Shown piece after piece: positions 1-9,000 of a stretch of DNA of 64,000 nt (the stretch's first letter is position 1; each line of letters starts with the position of its first letter). The translations under genes and the position numbers were made by a program. The notes under the pieces are model-generated. The model had not been told where the DNA came from. It worked only from the letters and a program-made list of their open reading frames with translations, and did no database searches. Origin of the DNA: Raineyella antarctica (lineage in GTDB: Bacteria; Actinomycetota; Actinomycetes; Propionibacteriales; Propionibacteriaceae); contig NZ_FMYF01000009.1 in the NCBI RefSeq assembly GCF_900092135.1, positions 62,001 to 126,000 of the forward strand, given 5' to 3'.

Positions 1-1
1 C

Positions 2-934
2 ACCTACCCCTCGACCCACGGCGTGTACGACGCCGACGTCAGCGAGGTCTGCGAGGCGGTGCACGCCGCCGGCGGCCAGGTCTACATCGACGGGGCCAAC
101 CTGAACGCCCTGGTCGGCCTGGCCCAGCCTGGCAAGTTCGGCGGCGACGTCTCGCACCTGAACCTGCACAAGACCTTCTGCATCCCCCACGGCGGCGGTG
201 GCCCGGGCGTCGGCCCGGTCGCGGCGCGCGCCCACCTGGCCCCGTTCATGCCCGGTGACGCGGCGACCTGGTCCGGTGCCGAGGGCGAGACCGACCTGCC
301 GGTCGCCGCGACCCGCTTCGGCTCGGCCGGCGTGCTGCCGATCTCGTGGGCGTACGTCAAGCTGATGGGCGGGGAGGGCCTGACCCAGGCGACGAAGTCG
401 GCGCTGCTGGCGGCGAACTACATCGCCAAGCGCCTGGACCCGTACTTCCCGGTGCTCTACACCGGCGAGGACGGCCTGGTCGCGCACGAGTGCATCCTCG
501 ACCTGCGCGAGCTCACCGCGCGGACCGGCGTCACCGCCGAGGACGTGGCCAAGCGCCTGATCGACTTCGGCTTCCACGCCCCGACCCTGTCGTTCCCGGT
601 CGCGGGGACGCTGATGGTCGAGCCGACCGAGTCCGAGGACCTGGGCGAGATCGAGCGGTTCATCGAGGCGATGATCGCGATCCGCGCCGAGATCGACCAG
701 GTCGCCGACGGTGACTTCGCGGTCGCCGACTCGCCGCTGCGCCGGGCCCCGCACACCGCGGCCGCCCTGGTCAGCTCCGAGTGGGAGCGCCCGTACAGCC
801 GCGAGCAGGGCGCCTTCCCGGGGCACACGTCCAGCCAGGACAAGTACTTCGCCCCCGTGGGCCGGATCGACAACGCCGGCGGCGACCGCAACCTGGTCTG
901 CTCCTGCCCGCCCGCCGAGGCCTTCCAGAACTGA
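2..934 (+). CDS. gcvP: Glycine dehydrogenase (decarboxylating), C-terminal part
   Basis: This is the last ~310 residues of the glycine cleavage P-protein; the gene begins before the window. P-protein is a PLP enzyme that decarboxylates glycine and passes the aminomethyl group to lipoyl-GcvH. The segment [18 protein letters not shown] contains the PLP-binding lysine (codon 170-172) and the glycine-rich loop typical of the C-terminal half. The end ([16 protein letters not shown], then a cysteine-containing tail) matches full-length P-proteins, so only the 5' end is missing. gcvT follows after a 54-bp gap in the same direction, consistent with one operon. Confidence 0.97.
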   Translation, partial: TYPSTHGVYDADVSEVCEAVHAAGGQVYIDGANLNALVGLAQPGKFGGDVSHLNLHKTFCIPHGGGGPGVGPVAARAHLAPFMPGDAATWSGAEGETDLPVAATRFGSAGVLPISWAYVKLMGGEGLTQATKSALLAANYIAKRLDPYFPVLYTGEDGLVAHECILDLRELTARTGVTAEDVAKRLIDFGFHAPTLSFPVAGTLMVEPTESEDLGEIERFIEAMIAIRAEIDQVADGDFAVADSPLRRAPHTAAALVSSEWERPYSREQGAFPGHTSSQDKYFAPVGRIDNAGGDRNLVCSCPPAEAFQN

Positions 935-988
935 CGGCCCCGGCCCCCCGGCCGCCGGCCCTCTCCCGTATCGACAAGGATGTCTTCC

Positions 989-2110
989 ATGGCCCAGAAA
1001 TTCACCGCCCTGCACGCCGAGCACGAGCGCCTCGGCGCTTCCTTCACCGACTTCGGCGGCTGGCAGATGCCGCTGAAGTACAAGTCCGAGCTCGCCGAGC
1101 ACCGGGCCGTCCGCGAGGCCGCCGGCCTGTTCGACCTGTCCCACATGGGCGAGGTCCGGGTCACCGGACCGCAGGCCGGCGCGTACCTCGACTACGCGCT
1201 GGTCGGCAAGCTCTCGGCGATCGCGGTCGGCAAGGCGAAGTACTCGCTGATCTGCCAGCCCGACGGCGGGATCATCGACGACCTGATCGTGTACCGGCTC
1301 GGCGACGAGGACTACATGGTGGTCCCCAACGCCGGCAACGCGCCGACGGTCGTGGCCGAGCTCACCGAGCGTGCGGCGGGCTTCGACGTGAGCGTGGAGG
1401 ACGTCTCCGGGCAGACCTCCCTGGTCGCGGTCCAGGGCCCCCGGGCCGCCGAGATCATGCGCAAGCTGCTCAGCGCCGAGGACGGGGACCTGGTCACCGG
1501 ACTGAAGTACTACTCGGCCACCAGGGCCACGGTCACCGGCCACGACGCCCTGGTCGCCCGGACCGGCTACACCGGCGAGGATGGCTTCGAGCTGTTCGTC
1601 GCGAACGAGGACGCCGCGGCCGTGTGGGCCGCGGCGGAGGCTGCCGGTGAGGAGTACGGGATGATCCCGTGCGGCCTGGCCTGCCGCGACTCGCTGCGCC
1701 TGGAGGCCGGCATGCCGCTGTACGGCAACGAGCTCTCCCGCGACGGCTCCCCGTACGAGGCCGGCCTGGGCGGTGTCGTCGCGCTGTCCAAGGAGGGCGA
1801 CTTCGTCGGCCGCGCCGCCCTGCAGCAGAAGAAGGACGCGGGCGTCGGCACCACCACCGGCCAGCGGCTCGTCGGCCTGAAGGGCCTGGGCCGTCGCGCG
1901 GCCCGTTCGCACTACCCCGTGCTCAGCGAGGGCACCCAGATCGGCGAGGTGACCTCCGGCCAGCCGAGCCCGACGCTGGGCCACCCGATCGCGCTCGCGT
2001 ACGTCGCGGTCGGGTGCTCCGAGCCCGGCACGCAGCTGGATGTCGACCTGCGTGGAAAGCCCGAGGCGTTCGAGGTCGTCGCACTACCGTTCTACAAGCG
2101 ACAGAAGTAA
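989..2110 (+). CDS. gcvT: Glycine cleavage system T-protein (aminomethyltransferase)
   Basis: T-protein releases ammonia from the aminomethyl group on GcvH and transfers the one-carbon unit to tetrahydrofolate. The 373-residue protein has the usual length and landmarks: FTDFGGWQMPLKY and GLFDLSHMGE near the N-terminus and GYTGEDGFELF in the folate-binding region. An ATG at 980 is also in frame, but AAGGA (976-980) overlaps it and lies about 8 nt before the ATG at 989, so 989 is preferred. It lies between gcvP and gcvH. Confidence 0.96.
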   Translation: MAQKFTALHAEHERLGASFTDFGGWQMPLKYKSELAEHRAVREAAGLFDLSHMGEVRVTGPQAGAYLDYALVGKLSAIAVGKAKYSLICQPDGGIIDDLIVYRLGDEDYMVVPNAGNAPTVVAELTERAAGFDVSVEDVSGQTSLVAVQGPRAAEIMRKLLSAEDGDLVTGLKYYSATRATVTGHDALVARTGYTGEDGFELFVANEDAAAVWAAAEAAGEEYGMIPCGLACRDSLRLEAGMPLYGNELSRDGSPYEAGLGGVVALSKEGDFVGRAALQQKKDAGVGTTTGQRLVGLKGLGRRAARSHYPVLSEGTQIGEVTSGQPSPTLGHPIALAYVAVGCSEPGTQLDVDLRGKPEAFEVVALPFYKRQK

Positions 2111-2194
2111 GCCCTCGTCCCGCGGGCCCCCGCGGGCGGACCGAACCAGGCGTGCGGTGTGACCGCCGTACGTCCACGAGCACAGGAGCATCCC

Positions 2195-2575
2195 ATGAGC
2201 AATGTCAAGACCGGCCTCCGCTACTCCGAGGACCACGAGTGGCTCGACACCGACGCCACGCCCGCCAAGGTGGGCGTCTCCGCCATCGCCGCCGACTCCC
2301 TCGGTGACGTGGTCCACCTCGAGCTGCCCGAGGTGGGCGCCGAGCTGACCGCCGGCGTGGCCTGTGGCGAGATCGAGTCGACCAAGAGCGTCACCGACCT
2401 GTATGCGCCGGTGACCGGCACCGTCGTCGCGATCAACGACGAGGTCGTCGACAACCCGGCCCTGGTCAACGAGGACCCGTACGGTGCCGGCTGGCTGTTC
2501 TCCGTCGAGGTCACCTCCGAGGGCCCGCTGCTGTCGGCCGAGGACTACGCCGCCAAGAACGGTGGCGACCTATGA
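2195..2575 (+). CDS. gcvH: Glycine cleavage system H-protein (lipoyl carrier)
   Basis: A 126-residue lipoyl-carrier protein that shuttles the aminomethyl intermediate between the P-, T- and L-proteins. The lipoylation site is visible as [16 protein letters not shown] with the modified lysine at about residue 64, and the N-terminus (YSEDHEWLD) is typical. CAGGAG about 7 nt upstream supports this ATG over earlier in-frame codons. The stop overlaps the glyA start in ATGA, so translation is probably coupled. Lipoylation may be served by lipA at the end of the same gene group; lipB or lplA is not in the window. Confidence 0.97.
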   Translation: MSNVKTGLRYSEDHEWLDTDATPAKVGVSAIAADSLGDVVHLELPEVGAELTAGVACGEIESTKSVTDLYAPVTGTVVAINDEVVDNPALVNEDPYGAGWLFSVEVTSEGPLLSAEDYAAKNGGDL

Positions 2576-3891
2576 GCACCGCGCAGGCGCTGCAGTTCGA
2601 GCAGGTCCGTTCTGCCTCCCTCGACGCGGACATCGCCACCCTCGATCCCGAGGTCGCCGCCTCGATCGACGCCGAGCTGGCCCGCCAGCGCAGCGGCCTG
2701 GAGATGATCGCCTCGGAGAACCACACCGCGTACGCGGTGATGCAGGCCCAGGGGTCGGTGCTCACCAACAAGTACGCCGAGGGCTACCCCGGACGCCGGT
2801 ACTACGGCGGCTGCGAGCATGTCGACGTGATCGAGCAGCTGGCGATCGACCGGGTCAAGGCCCTCTTCGGGGCCGAGTACGCCAATGTCCAGCCGCACTC
2901 CGGCGCCCAGGCGAACGCCTCGGTCATGCACGCCCTGATCAAGCCGGGCGACACGATCATGGGCCTGAACCTGGCCCACGGCGGCCACCTGACGCACGGC
3001 ATGAAGATCAACTTCTCCGGCCGGCTCTACAACGTCATCCCCTACCAGGTGCGGGAGGACGACCACCGGATCGATATGGCCGAGGTCGAGCGCCTGGCCC
3101 AGGAGCACAAGCCGCAGCTGATCGTGGCCGGCTGGTCCGCGTACGCCCGCCAGCTCGACTTCGCCGAGTTCCGCCGGATCGCGGACGAGGTCGGTGCCTA
3201 CCTGATGGTGGACATGGCGCACTTCGCCGGCCTGGTCGCCGCCGGTCTGCACCCGAGCCCGGTCCCGTACGCCCACGTCACCACGTCCACCACGCACAAG
3301 ACCCTCGCCGGTCCGCGCGGCGGGATCATCCTGACCAACGACGCGGCCCTCGCCAAGAAGATCAACTCCGCGGTGTTCCCCGGCCAGCAGGGCGGCCCGC
3401 TCGAGCACGTCATCGCCGGCAAGGCCGTCGCCTTCAAGGTCGCGGCCTCCCCGGAGTTCCGCGAGCGTATGGAGCGGGTCCTCTCCGGGGCGAAGATCCT
3501 GGCCGAGCGGCTGACCCGGGACGACGTCAGCGCGAAGGGCATCGGCGTGGTCTCCGGCGGCACCGACGTGCACCTGGTGCTCGTCGACCTGCGCAACGCC
3601 GACCTCGACGGCCAGCAGGCGGAGGACCGCCTCGCGGCGATCGACATCACCGTCAACCGCAACGCCGTCCCGTTCGACCCGCGCCCGCCCATGGTCACCT
3701 CCGGCCTGCGGATCGGCACCCCGGCCCTCGCCACCCGCGGGTTCGGTGAGGCGGCGTTCCGCGAGGTCGCCGACATCATCGCCGAGGCGCTGGTCGCCGG
3801 ACCGGACGACGACCTGACCGCGCTCAAGGACCGCGTCGAGGTCCTCGCCGCGGCCCACCCGCTCTACCCGGGCATCGCCAACCTCTCGTAG
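2572..3891 (+). CDS. glyA: Serine hydroxymethyltransferase
   Basis: PLP enzyme interconverting glycine plus methylene-THF with serine plus THF. The 439-residue sequence has the family signatures: [34 protein letters not shown] and the PLP-lysine motif [15 protein letters not shown] (K243). The ATGA overlap with gcvH and the position before serine dehydratase place it between methylene-THF formation by the Gcv system and serine breakdown by SdaA. The N-terminus is about 15 residues longer than in many homologues, but no better internal start is seen. Confidence 0.97.
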   Translation: MSTAQALQFEQVRSASLDADIATLDPEVAASIDAELARQRSGLEMIASENHTAYAVMQAQGSVLTNKYAEGYPGRRYYGGCEHVDVIEQLAIDRVKALFGAEYANVQPHSGAQANASVMHALIKPGDTIMGLNLAHGGHLTHGMKINFSGRLYNVIPYQVREDDHRIDMAEVERLAQEHKPQLIVAGWSAYARQLDFAEFRRIADEVGAYLMVDMAHFAGLVAAGLHPSPVPYAHVTTSTTHKTLAGPRGGIILTNDAALAKKINSAVFPGQQGGPLEHVIAGKAVAFKVAASPEFRERMERVLSGAKILAERLTRDDVSAKGIGVVSGGTDVHLVLVDLRNADLDGQQAEDRLAAIDITVNRNAVPFDPRPPMVTSGLRIGTPALATRGFGEAAFREVADIIAEALVAGPDDDLTALKDRVEVLAAAHPLYPGIANLS

Positions 3892-3928
3892 GCGACGTAT
3901 CGGCTATTCAACAAAGAAGGGATCCGGC

Positions 3929-5326
3929 ATGGCTGTCGGCGTCTTCGACCTCTTCTCGATCGGCATCGGCCCCTCGAGTTCCCACACCGTGGGGCCCATG
4001 CGGGCGGCAGCGGTCTACGCAGGTGAGCTGCGCGAACGGGGTCTGCTGGACGACGTCGATTCCCTGCGCGTCGACCTGTACGGCTCGCTCGCCGCGACCG
4101 GCCGGGGCCACGGGACCTTCACGGCAGTGCTCCTCGGGCTCGAAGGGTTCGAGCCCGAGGAGATCCTTCCCGAGCAGGTCGAGGAGCGGCTCTCGTCCAT
4201 GGCCGAGACCGGCCTGCTCAACCTCGCCGGTGGGCGCGAGCTCGCCTACCGGGTCGAGGACATCGTCCTGCATCCCCTCACCGTCCTGCCGAGGCACTCG
4301 AACGGGATGCGCTTCCAGGTCTCGGCCAGCGACGGGAGCGTCCTGCACGAGGCGACCTTCTTCTCCGTGGGTGGCGGTTTCATCGTCCGGGAGGGCGAGG
4401 AGCAGGTCGCCCAGAAGGAGCTCGAGGAGTCGCGGAAGGAACTGCCGTTCCCGTTCCGTACGGCCGCCGAACTCCTCGGCCGCTGTGCCTCGAAGGGGCT
4501 CTCCACCAGCGACATCATGCTCCTGAACGAGAAGGCCTCCCGCCCGGAGGCGGACATCCGGGCGGGACTGCTGCACATCTGGCGCGTCATGGAGGACTGT
4601 GTCGCGGCGAGCCTGCAGCGGGAGGGTTTCCTCCCCGGCGGGCTCAAGGTCCGCCGTCGTGCGCCCGACTGGTACCGGCGTCTCCTTGAGCTGGACAAGG
4701 ACCGCGACCCCCGGTACTGGCAGGAATGGGTGAACCTGATCGCCCTCGCCGTCAACGAGGAGAATGCCTCCGGGGGCCGGGTGGTCACGGCACCGACCAA
4801 CGGGGCGGCGGGAATCATCCCGGCGGTCCTCTACTACGCGCTCAACTACGGCCCGGGGATGCAGGGCGCGACGCAGGAGGCCAGGGACGACGTCGTCGTG
4901 CGCTTCCTGCTCACCGCCGGTGCCGTCGGGGTGCTGTACAAGGAGCAGGCCTCGATCTCCGGCGCCGAGGTGGGCTGCCAGGGCGAGGTTGGCTCCGCAG
5001 CGTCCATGGCCGCTGCCGCACTCGCCGAGGTGATGGGTGGGAACCCCGCCCAGGTCGAGAACGCGGCCGAGATCGCCATGGAGCACAACCTCGGCCTCAC
5101 CTGTGACCCGATCGGGGGCCTGGTGCAGGTCCCCTGCATCGAGCGCAACGCGATCGCCGCGAGCGAGGCGATCAACGCGGCGAAGATGGCCGTCTGGGGT
5201 GACGGCTCCCACAAGGTTTCCCTCGACGAGGTGATCGTGACCATGCGCGAGACCGGCAAGGACATGAGCAGCAAGTACAAGGAGACGGCCATGGGGGGCC
5301 TGGCCGTCAACGTCCCCGAATGCTGA
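3929..5326 (+). CDS. sdaA: L-serine ammonia-lyase, iron-sulfur type, single chain
   Basis: Deaminates L-serine to pyruvate using a 4Fe-4S cluster. The 465-residue length fits the single-chain form with fused beta and alpha domains. The N-terminus [23 protein letters not shown] is diagnostic. Conserved cysteines lie in [16 protein letters not shown] and [27 protein letters not shown] precedes the ATG by about 9 nt. It starts 37 bp after glyA. With the upstream genes it would complete a glycine to serine to pyruvate route in one transcription unit, which is my inference from gene order. Confidence 0.96.
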   Translation: MAVGVFDLFSIGIGPSSSHTVGPMRAAAVYAGELRERGLLDDVDSLRVDLYGSLAATGRGHGTFTAVLLGLEGFEPEEILPEQVEERLSSMAETGLLNLAGGRELAYRVEDIVLHPLTVLPRHSNGMRFQVSASDGSVLHEATFFSVGGGFIVREGEEQVAQKELEESRKELPFPFRTAAELLGRCASKGLSTSDIMLLNEKASRPEADIRAGLLHIWRVMEDCVAASLQREGFLPGGLKVRRRAPDWYRRLLELDKDRDPRYWQEWVNLIALAVNEENASGGRVVTAPTNGAAGIIPAVLYYALNYGPGMQGATQEARDDVVVRFLLTAGAVGVLYKEQASISGAEVGCQGEVGSAASMAAAALAEVMGGNPAQVENAAEIAMEHNLGLTCDPIGGLVQVPCIERNAIAASEAINAAKMAVWGDGSHKVSLDEVIVTMRETGKDMSSKYKETAMGGLAVNVPEC

Positions 5327-5351
5327 CCCCCGAACGGGAAGGAACCCGACG

Positions 5352-6362
5352 ATGACGATCGCGCCCGAGGGCCGTCGCCTGCTGCGGATCGAGCAGCGCA
5401 ACGCCGAGACCCCTGTCCAGCGCAAGCCGGAATGGATGAAGGCCAAGCTCCACCTGGGGCCGGAATTCGTCCACACCAGCAAGCAGGTCAAGAGGGACGG
5501 CCTGCACACGGTGTGCGAGGAGGCCGGCTGCCCCAACATCTACGAGTGCTGGGAGGACAAGGAGGCCACCTTCCTGATCGGCGGCTCGCAGTGCACCCGC
5601 CGCTGCGACTTCTGCCAGATCGACACCGGCCGGCCCGCACCGCTGGACCGGACCGAGCCGCTCAGCGTCGCCGAGTCGGTCCGGTCGATGGGCCTGCGGT
5701 ACGCGACGGTCACCGGCGTGGCGCGCGACGACCTGCCGGACGAGGGCGCCTGGCTGTACGCCGAGACGATCCGCCGGATCCACGAGCTCAACCCGGGCAC
5801 CGGCGTGGAAATCCTGATCCCCGACTTCTCCGGCCGGCCCGAGCACATCACAGCCATCTGCGAGGCCGCCCCCGAGGTCTTCGCCCACAACCTGGAGACC
5901 GTGCCGCGCCTGGTCAAGCGGATCCGCCCGGGCTTCCGGTACGAGCGCTCGCTCGACGTCCTCACCCAGGGCCACGACCAGGGCATGGTGACCAAGTCGA
6001 ACCTGATCCTCGGGATGGGCGAGACCCGCGAGGAGGTCTCGGAGACGATGCGCGACCTGTATGCGGCGGGTTGCGACCTGCTGACGATCACCCAGTACCT
6101 GCGCCCCTCCGAGCTACACCACCCGGTCGACCGCTGGGTGCGCCCCGAGGAGTTCCTCGAGCTCTCCCAGGAGGCCGAGGAGATCGGCTTCCTCGGCGTG
6201 ATGAGCGGGCCCCTGGTCCGTTCCTCCTACCGGGCCGGCCGGCTCTGGGCCACGGCGATGCGCAGGAAGGGCCGGGAGATCCCCGCCCAGCTGGCGCACA
6301 TCGAGTCCTCCGGCAGCACCCGCCAGGAGGCCGCGACGATCCTGGCCGCGCGGCAGGCCTGA
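5352..6362 (+). CDS. lipA: Lipoyl synthase (radical SAM)
   Basis: Inserts two sulfurs into protein-bound octanoyl groups to make the lipoyl cofactor. The 336-residue sequence carries both iron-sulfur cluster motifs: C55, C60 and C66 for the auxiliary cluster and the radical SAM motif C81-x3-C85-x2-C88 (CTRRCDFC). The C-terminal [11 protein letters not shown] is also typical. It starts 25 bp after sdaA. Placement in a gcv operon makes sense because GcvH needs lipoate, although lipA is more often paired with lipB. Confidence 0.97.
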   Translation: MTIAPEGRRLLRIEQRNAETPVQRKPEWMKAKLHLGPEFVHTSKQVKRDGLHTVCEEAGCPNIYECWEDKEATFLIGGSQCTRRCDFCQIDTGRPAPLDRTEPLSVAESVRSMGLRYATVTGVARDDLPDEGAWLYAETIRRIHELNPGTGVEILIPDFSGRPEHITAICEAAPEVFAHNLETVPRLVKRIRPGFRYERSLDVLTQGHDQGMVTKSNLILGMGETREEVSETMRDLYAAGCDLLTITQYLRPSELHHPVDRWVRPEEFLELSQEAEEIGFLGVMSGPLVRSSYRAGRLWATAMRRKGREIPAQLAHIESSGSTRQEAATILAARQA

Positions 6363-6392
6363 CCGTACGTTCAGCGGGCCGTACGGCTGTGC

Positions 6393-7250
6393 TCAGAAGC
6401 CCGCCCACTCCGTGACGCGGGCGGTGAGGCCGGCGTCCTGCGGGACGGGAGCGCCGTCGAGCTCGAGCACCGGGCAGACGCCGCGGACGGTCGACACCAG
6501 CCAGGTGCCGAGACAGGTGGACAGGTCGCCCGGGCGCAGCAACTCCTCGGACGTCCGCCAGCCGGCGGCCCAGGCGGCGGCCATCGCGGTCGCGACGGTG
6601 ACCGACTCCAGCACGCCGGTCGCTCCGGTGGGCACCGCCACCAGCTCCTGCTCCCGGGCGACCAGCAGCCCGGAGGTCGGCCCCTCCAGCAGGTACCCGT
6701 CGGTGGAGACGAACAGCACGTCGTCCGCGCCGCGGGCCGTCGCCTCGCGCTTGGCCGCCACGTTCACCCCGTACGACAGGGTCTTGGCGCCTCCCAGCAG
6801 CCACGGTGCGGTGGCGAAGACGTCGGAGCGGTAGCCCCGGTCCAGGGTCACCACCCGCAGCCCGCTACGTGCCCGTTCCTGGGCCGCGCCGTCCACCACG
6901 GTCAGCAGCAGCAGGCCGGTCGGGGCGCCGGACAGGTGGGCGGGGCCGCGGGTCAGGATGAGCTTCAGGCTGGCCTCGCCCGGCTCGGGCCACGCCGCGA
7001 GGGCAGTGGCGACAAGTTTGCGCCAGGCCGCCAGGTCGGGGACAGGCAGGTCGAGGAGCTCGGCGGAGCGTGCGAAGCGCGCCAGGTGCTCGTCCAGGTG
7101 GAGGGCGCGGGCCGAGGACCCGTCGTGCACCACCCGACAGGTGTCGAAGCACCCGTCGCCGCGGGTCAGGCCGGCATCATCGGCGTACAGGACGGGGGTC
7201 TCGGGATCGACGACCCCTCGCCCCAGCACGGCGACCAGCTGCGCGTTCAT
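6393..7250 (-). CDS. pabC: Class IV aminotransferase, aminodeoxychorismate lyase-like
   Basis: A 285-residue PLP protein of fold type IV, the family of 4-amino-4-deoxychorismate lyase and branched-chain aminotransferases. Visible motifs are LTRGDGCFDTCRVVHDG, the probable PLP-lysine region GAKTLSYGVNVAAKREA, and DDVLFVSTDGYLLEGPTSGLLV. Length and motifs fit ADC lyase (folate pathway), and a folate link to the neighbouring gcv genes is plausible, but no pabA/pabB is nearby. D-amino acid aminotransferase is the main alternative. It is convergent with lipA, with only about 30 bp between the stops. Confidence 0.8.
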   Translation of the reverse strand: MNAQLVAVLGRGVVDPETPVLYADDAGLTRGDGCFDTCRVVHDGSSARALHLDEHLARFARSAELLDLPVPDLAAWRKLVATALAAWPEPGEASLKLILTRGPAHLSGAPTGLLLLTVVDGAAQERARSGLRVVTLDRGYRSDVFATAPWLLGGAKTLSYGVNVAAKREATARGADDVLFVSTDGYLLEGPTSGLLVAREQELVAVPTGATGVLESVTVATAMAAAWAAGWRTSEELLRPGDLSTCLGTWLVSTVRGVCPVLELDGAPVPQDAGLTARVTEWAGF

Positions 7251-7320
7251 CCCACCAGCGTAGGTGGGGGCGTGGGTGGACGGCTGGCGATCGGACCCGT
7301 GGGTCGATCGTGGCGCCTTC

Positions 7321-7695
7321 TCAGGGCAGCAGGTCGGCCTTCTTCCACTGCACGGCCAGGTCCCGCGCGCTGGGCTGCCCGGCCTGGGGGTCGGCGCCGG
7401 CGCGCAGCAGCCGCTCCACGATCGTGGCCTGCCCCCGATACAGGGCAGCGCCCAGGGCCGTACGTCCCCGCTGCGGGTCGACGTAGTGGACGCTGGCGCC
7501 GTGCTGGAGCAGCAGTTCGACGGTGGAGAGGTTGCCGTGGGCCGAGGCATGCATCAGCAGGGAGGACTGCCTGCGGTCGACGGTGTCGGCGGAGGCACCC
7601 GCGTTCAGCTCGGCGGCCAGGTCCCCGGTGCGGCCCTCGATGGCCATCTCCGTGAGCTCCTCCGGGCCGGCGACGGGCGTGGAACGTTCAGTCAT
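7321..7695 (-). CDS. Small ankyrin-repeat protein
   Basis: A 124-residue protein with about three ankyrin repeats and no other domain. Repeat helices are recognisable as SSLLMHASAHGNLSTVELLLQHGASV and TALGAALYRGQATIVERLLRAGADP. There is no signal peptide or membrane segment, so it is probably a cytoplasmic protein-binding module. AAGGACC precedes the ATG, and a TAGCGT -10-like hexamer lies 14-8 nt upstream. Partners are unknown. It is separate from the aminotransferase downstream (about 70 bp gap). Confidence 0.85.
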   Translation of the reverse strand: MTERSTPVAGPEELTEMAIEGRTGDLAAELNAGASADTVDRRQSSLLMHASAHGNLSTVELLLQHGASVHYVDPQRGRTALGAALYRGQATIVERLLRAGADPQAGQPSARDLAVQWKKADLLP

Positions 7696-7825
7696 GGTCC
7701 TTCACGCTAGTCGCGCCGTTCCCGGTCCCGGATCGAGTTGGCGCTTCTTGGCTCGAGGGGGGCGCGGCTGACATTCGGCGTGAAGGACGGAGGGCACCGG
7801 CTCTCGTGGCCCGCCCCAGCGGCTG

Positions 7826-8809
7826 CTACGCGTGGCCCTCGGGATTGCGGGGGGTGTACGGGGCCACCAGCTCGACCAGTTCCTCGTCGGTCAGGCGGAG
7901 GTCGATCGCGGCGATCGCGTCATCGAGGTGAGAGGGCTTGGTGACGCCGACGATGGGCGAGGTCACGGCGTGCTGGGCCATCACCCAGGCCAGCGCCACC
8001 TGTGCCATCGAGACCCCATGGTTCTCGGCGACGCGCTGGACCACACCGATCACGGCCGCATCGGAGTCCTCGTTGTTGGAGTACATGCCGCCGCGCACCA
8101 GCCGGTCGGTGTCCTGGCGCGGGGTGTGGGTGCCCAGCGGGTGGGTCAGCTTGCCGCGGGCCATCGGGGACCAGGGCAGGATGCCGACGCCCTGGTCGAC
8201 GCAGAACGGATGCATCTCGCGCTCCTCCTCGCGCATCAGCAGGTTGTAGTGGTCCTGCATCGACACGAACCGGGTCCAGCCGTTCAGGTCGGCGGTGTAC
8301 TGCATCATCGCGAACTGCCAGGCCCACATGGAGGAGGCGCCGATGTAGCGGGCCTTGCCGGCCTTGACCACGTCGTGCAGCGCCTCCATCGTCTCCTCCA
8401 CCGGCGTCTCCGGGTCGAAGCGGTGGATCTGGTAGAGGTCGACGTAGTCGGTGCCGAGCCGGGACAGGCTCGCGTCGATGGCGGCCATGATGTGCTTGCG
8501 GGACAGGCCACGGTCGTACGGGCCCTCGCTCATCGGGAAGAAGACCTTGGTGGCGACCACCACGTTCTCGCGCCGGGTCATGTCGGCCAGCGCCTTGCCG
8601 AGGATCTCCTCGCTGCGCCCGGTCGCGTACATGTCGGCCGTGTCGAAGGTGGTCAGGCCGGCGTCCAGGGCCGTACGGATGACCTCGCGGCTGTCGTCCT
8701 CGCCGAGCGCCCACTTCTGCGGGCCCTCGCCGGGAGTGCCGAAACTCATGCAGCCGATGGTGATCGGGCTGACCTTCAGTCCCGAGTTGCCCAGGCGGAT
8801 CTGGTCCAT
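7826..8809 (-). CDS. Aldo/keto reductase
   Basis: A 327-residue NADPH-dependent aldo/keto reductase of the YhdN/YajO type. The catalytic tetrad is visible: D in TFDTADMYATG (Asp and Tyr), K in ENVVVATKVFF, and H in DLYQIHRFD. The C-terminal part has the NADPH-binding SPIVGVTKPSHLDDAI. The start is placed at MDQIRLGNSGLKV, where the family begins. It is divergent from the copper ATPase, with 191 bp between the starts. The substrate cannot be inferred. Confidence 0.93.
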   Translation of the reverse strand: MDQIRLGNSGLKVSPITIGCMSFGTPGEGPQKWALGEDDSREVIRTALDAGLTTFDTADMYATGRSEEILGKALADMTRRENVVVATKVFFPMSEGPYDRGLSRKHIMAAIDASLSRLGTDYVDLYQIHRFDPETPVEETMEALHDVVKAGKARYIGASSMWAWQFAMMQYTADLNGWTRFVSMQDHYNLLMREEEREMHPFCVDQGVGILPWSPMARGKLTHPLGTHTPRQDTDRLVRGGMYSNNEDSDAAVIGVVQRVAENHGVSMAQVALAWVMAQHAVTSPIVGVTKPSHLDDAIAAIDLRLTDEELVELVAPYTPRNPEGHA

Positions 8810-8958
8810 GGTGTGTGCCTCCGTGTGTACGTCGATGTCCGAGTCGTCGCGGCGCGGGAGTGACCGGGATGGCCGGGACGTTTCGGATCCTGTTCGGAGC
8901 CTAGCGAGGACCGGTCCGGCGCGGAGGGCCCGGGAGGAGGAAGGCACCCCTTGCCTAT

Positions 8959-8975
8959 ATACCCCCTGGGGGTAT
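8959..8975. promoter_or_regulatory. CsoR-like copper operator upstream of the P1B ATPase
   Basis: A perfect 17-bp palindrome, ATACCCCCTGGGGGTAT, lies 25 bp before the ATPase start. Pseudo-palindromes of this TACCCC/GGGGTA type are the known binding sites of CsoR copper-sensing repressors in Actinobacteria. The same 17-mer with one mismatch lies upstream of copZ/copA at 53133-53149. No csoR gene is in this window. A related CsoR-family regulator such as RcnR or CstR is possible, but copper fits the target genes. Confidence 0.8.
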
Positions 8976-9000
8976 GCTGATGGCGAGGAAAGGACCTGCG

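Noticed and set aside
8974-9000. Earlier ATG for the YHS-type copper ATPase
   Set aside because: It overlaps the CsoR-like palindrome, and a good ribosome site lies just before the ATG at 9001.
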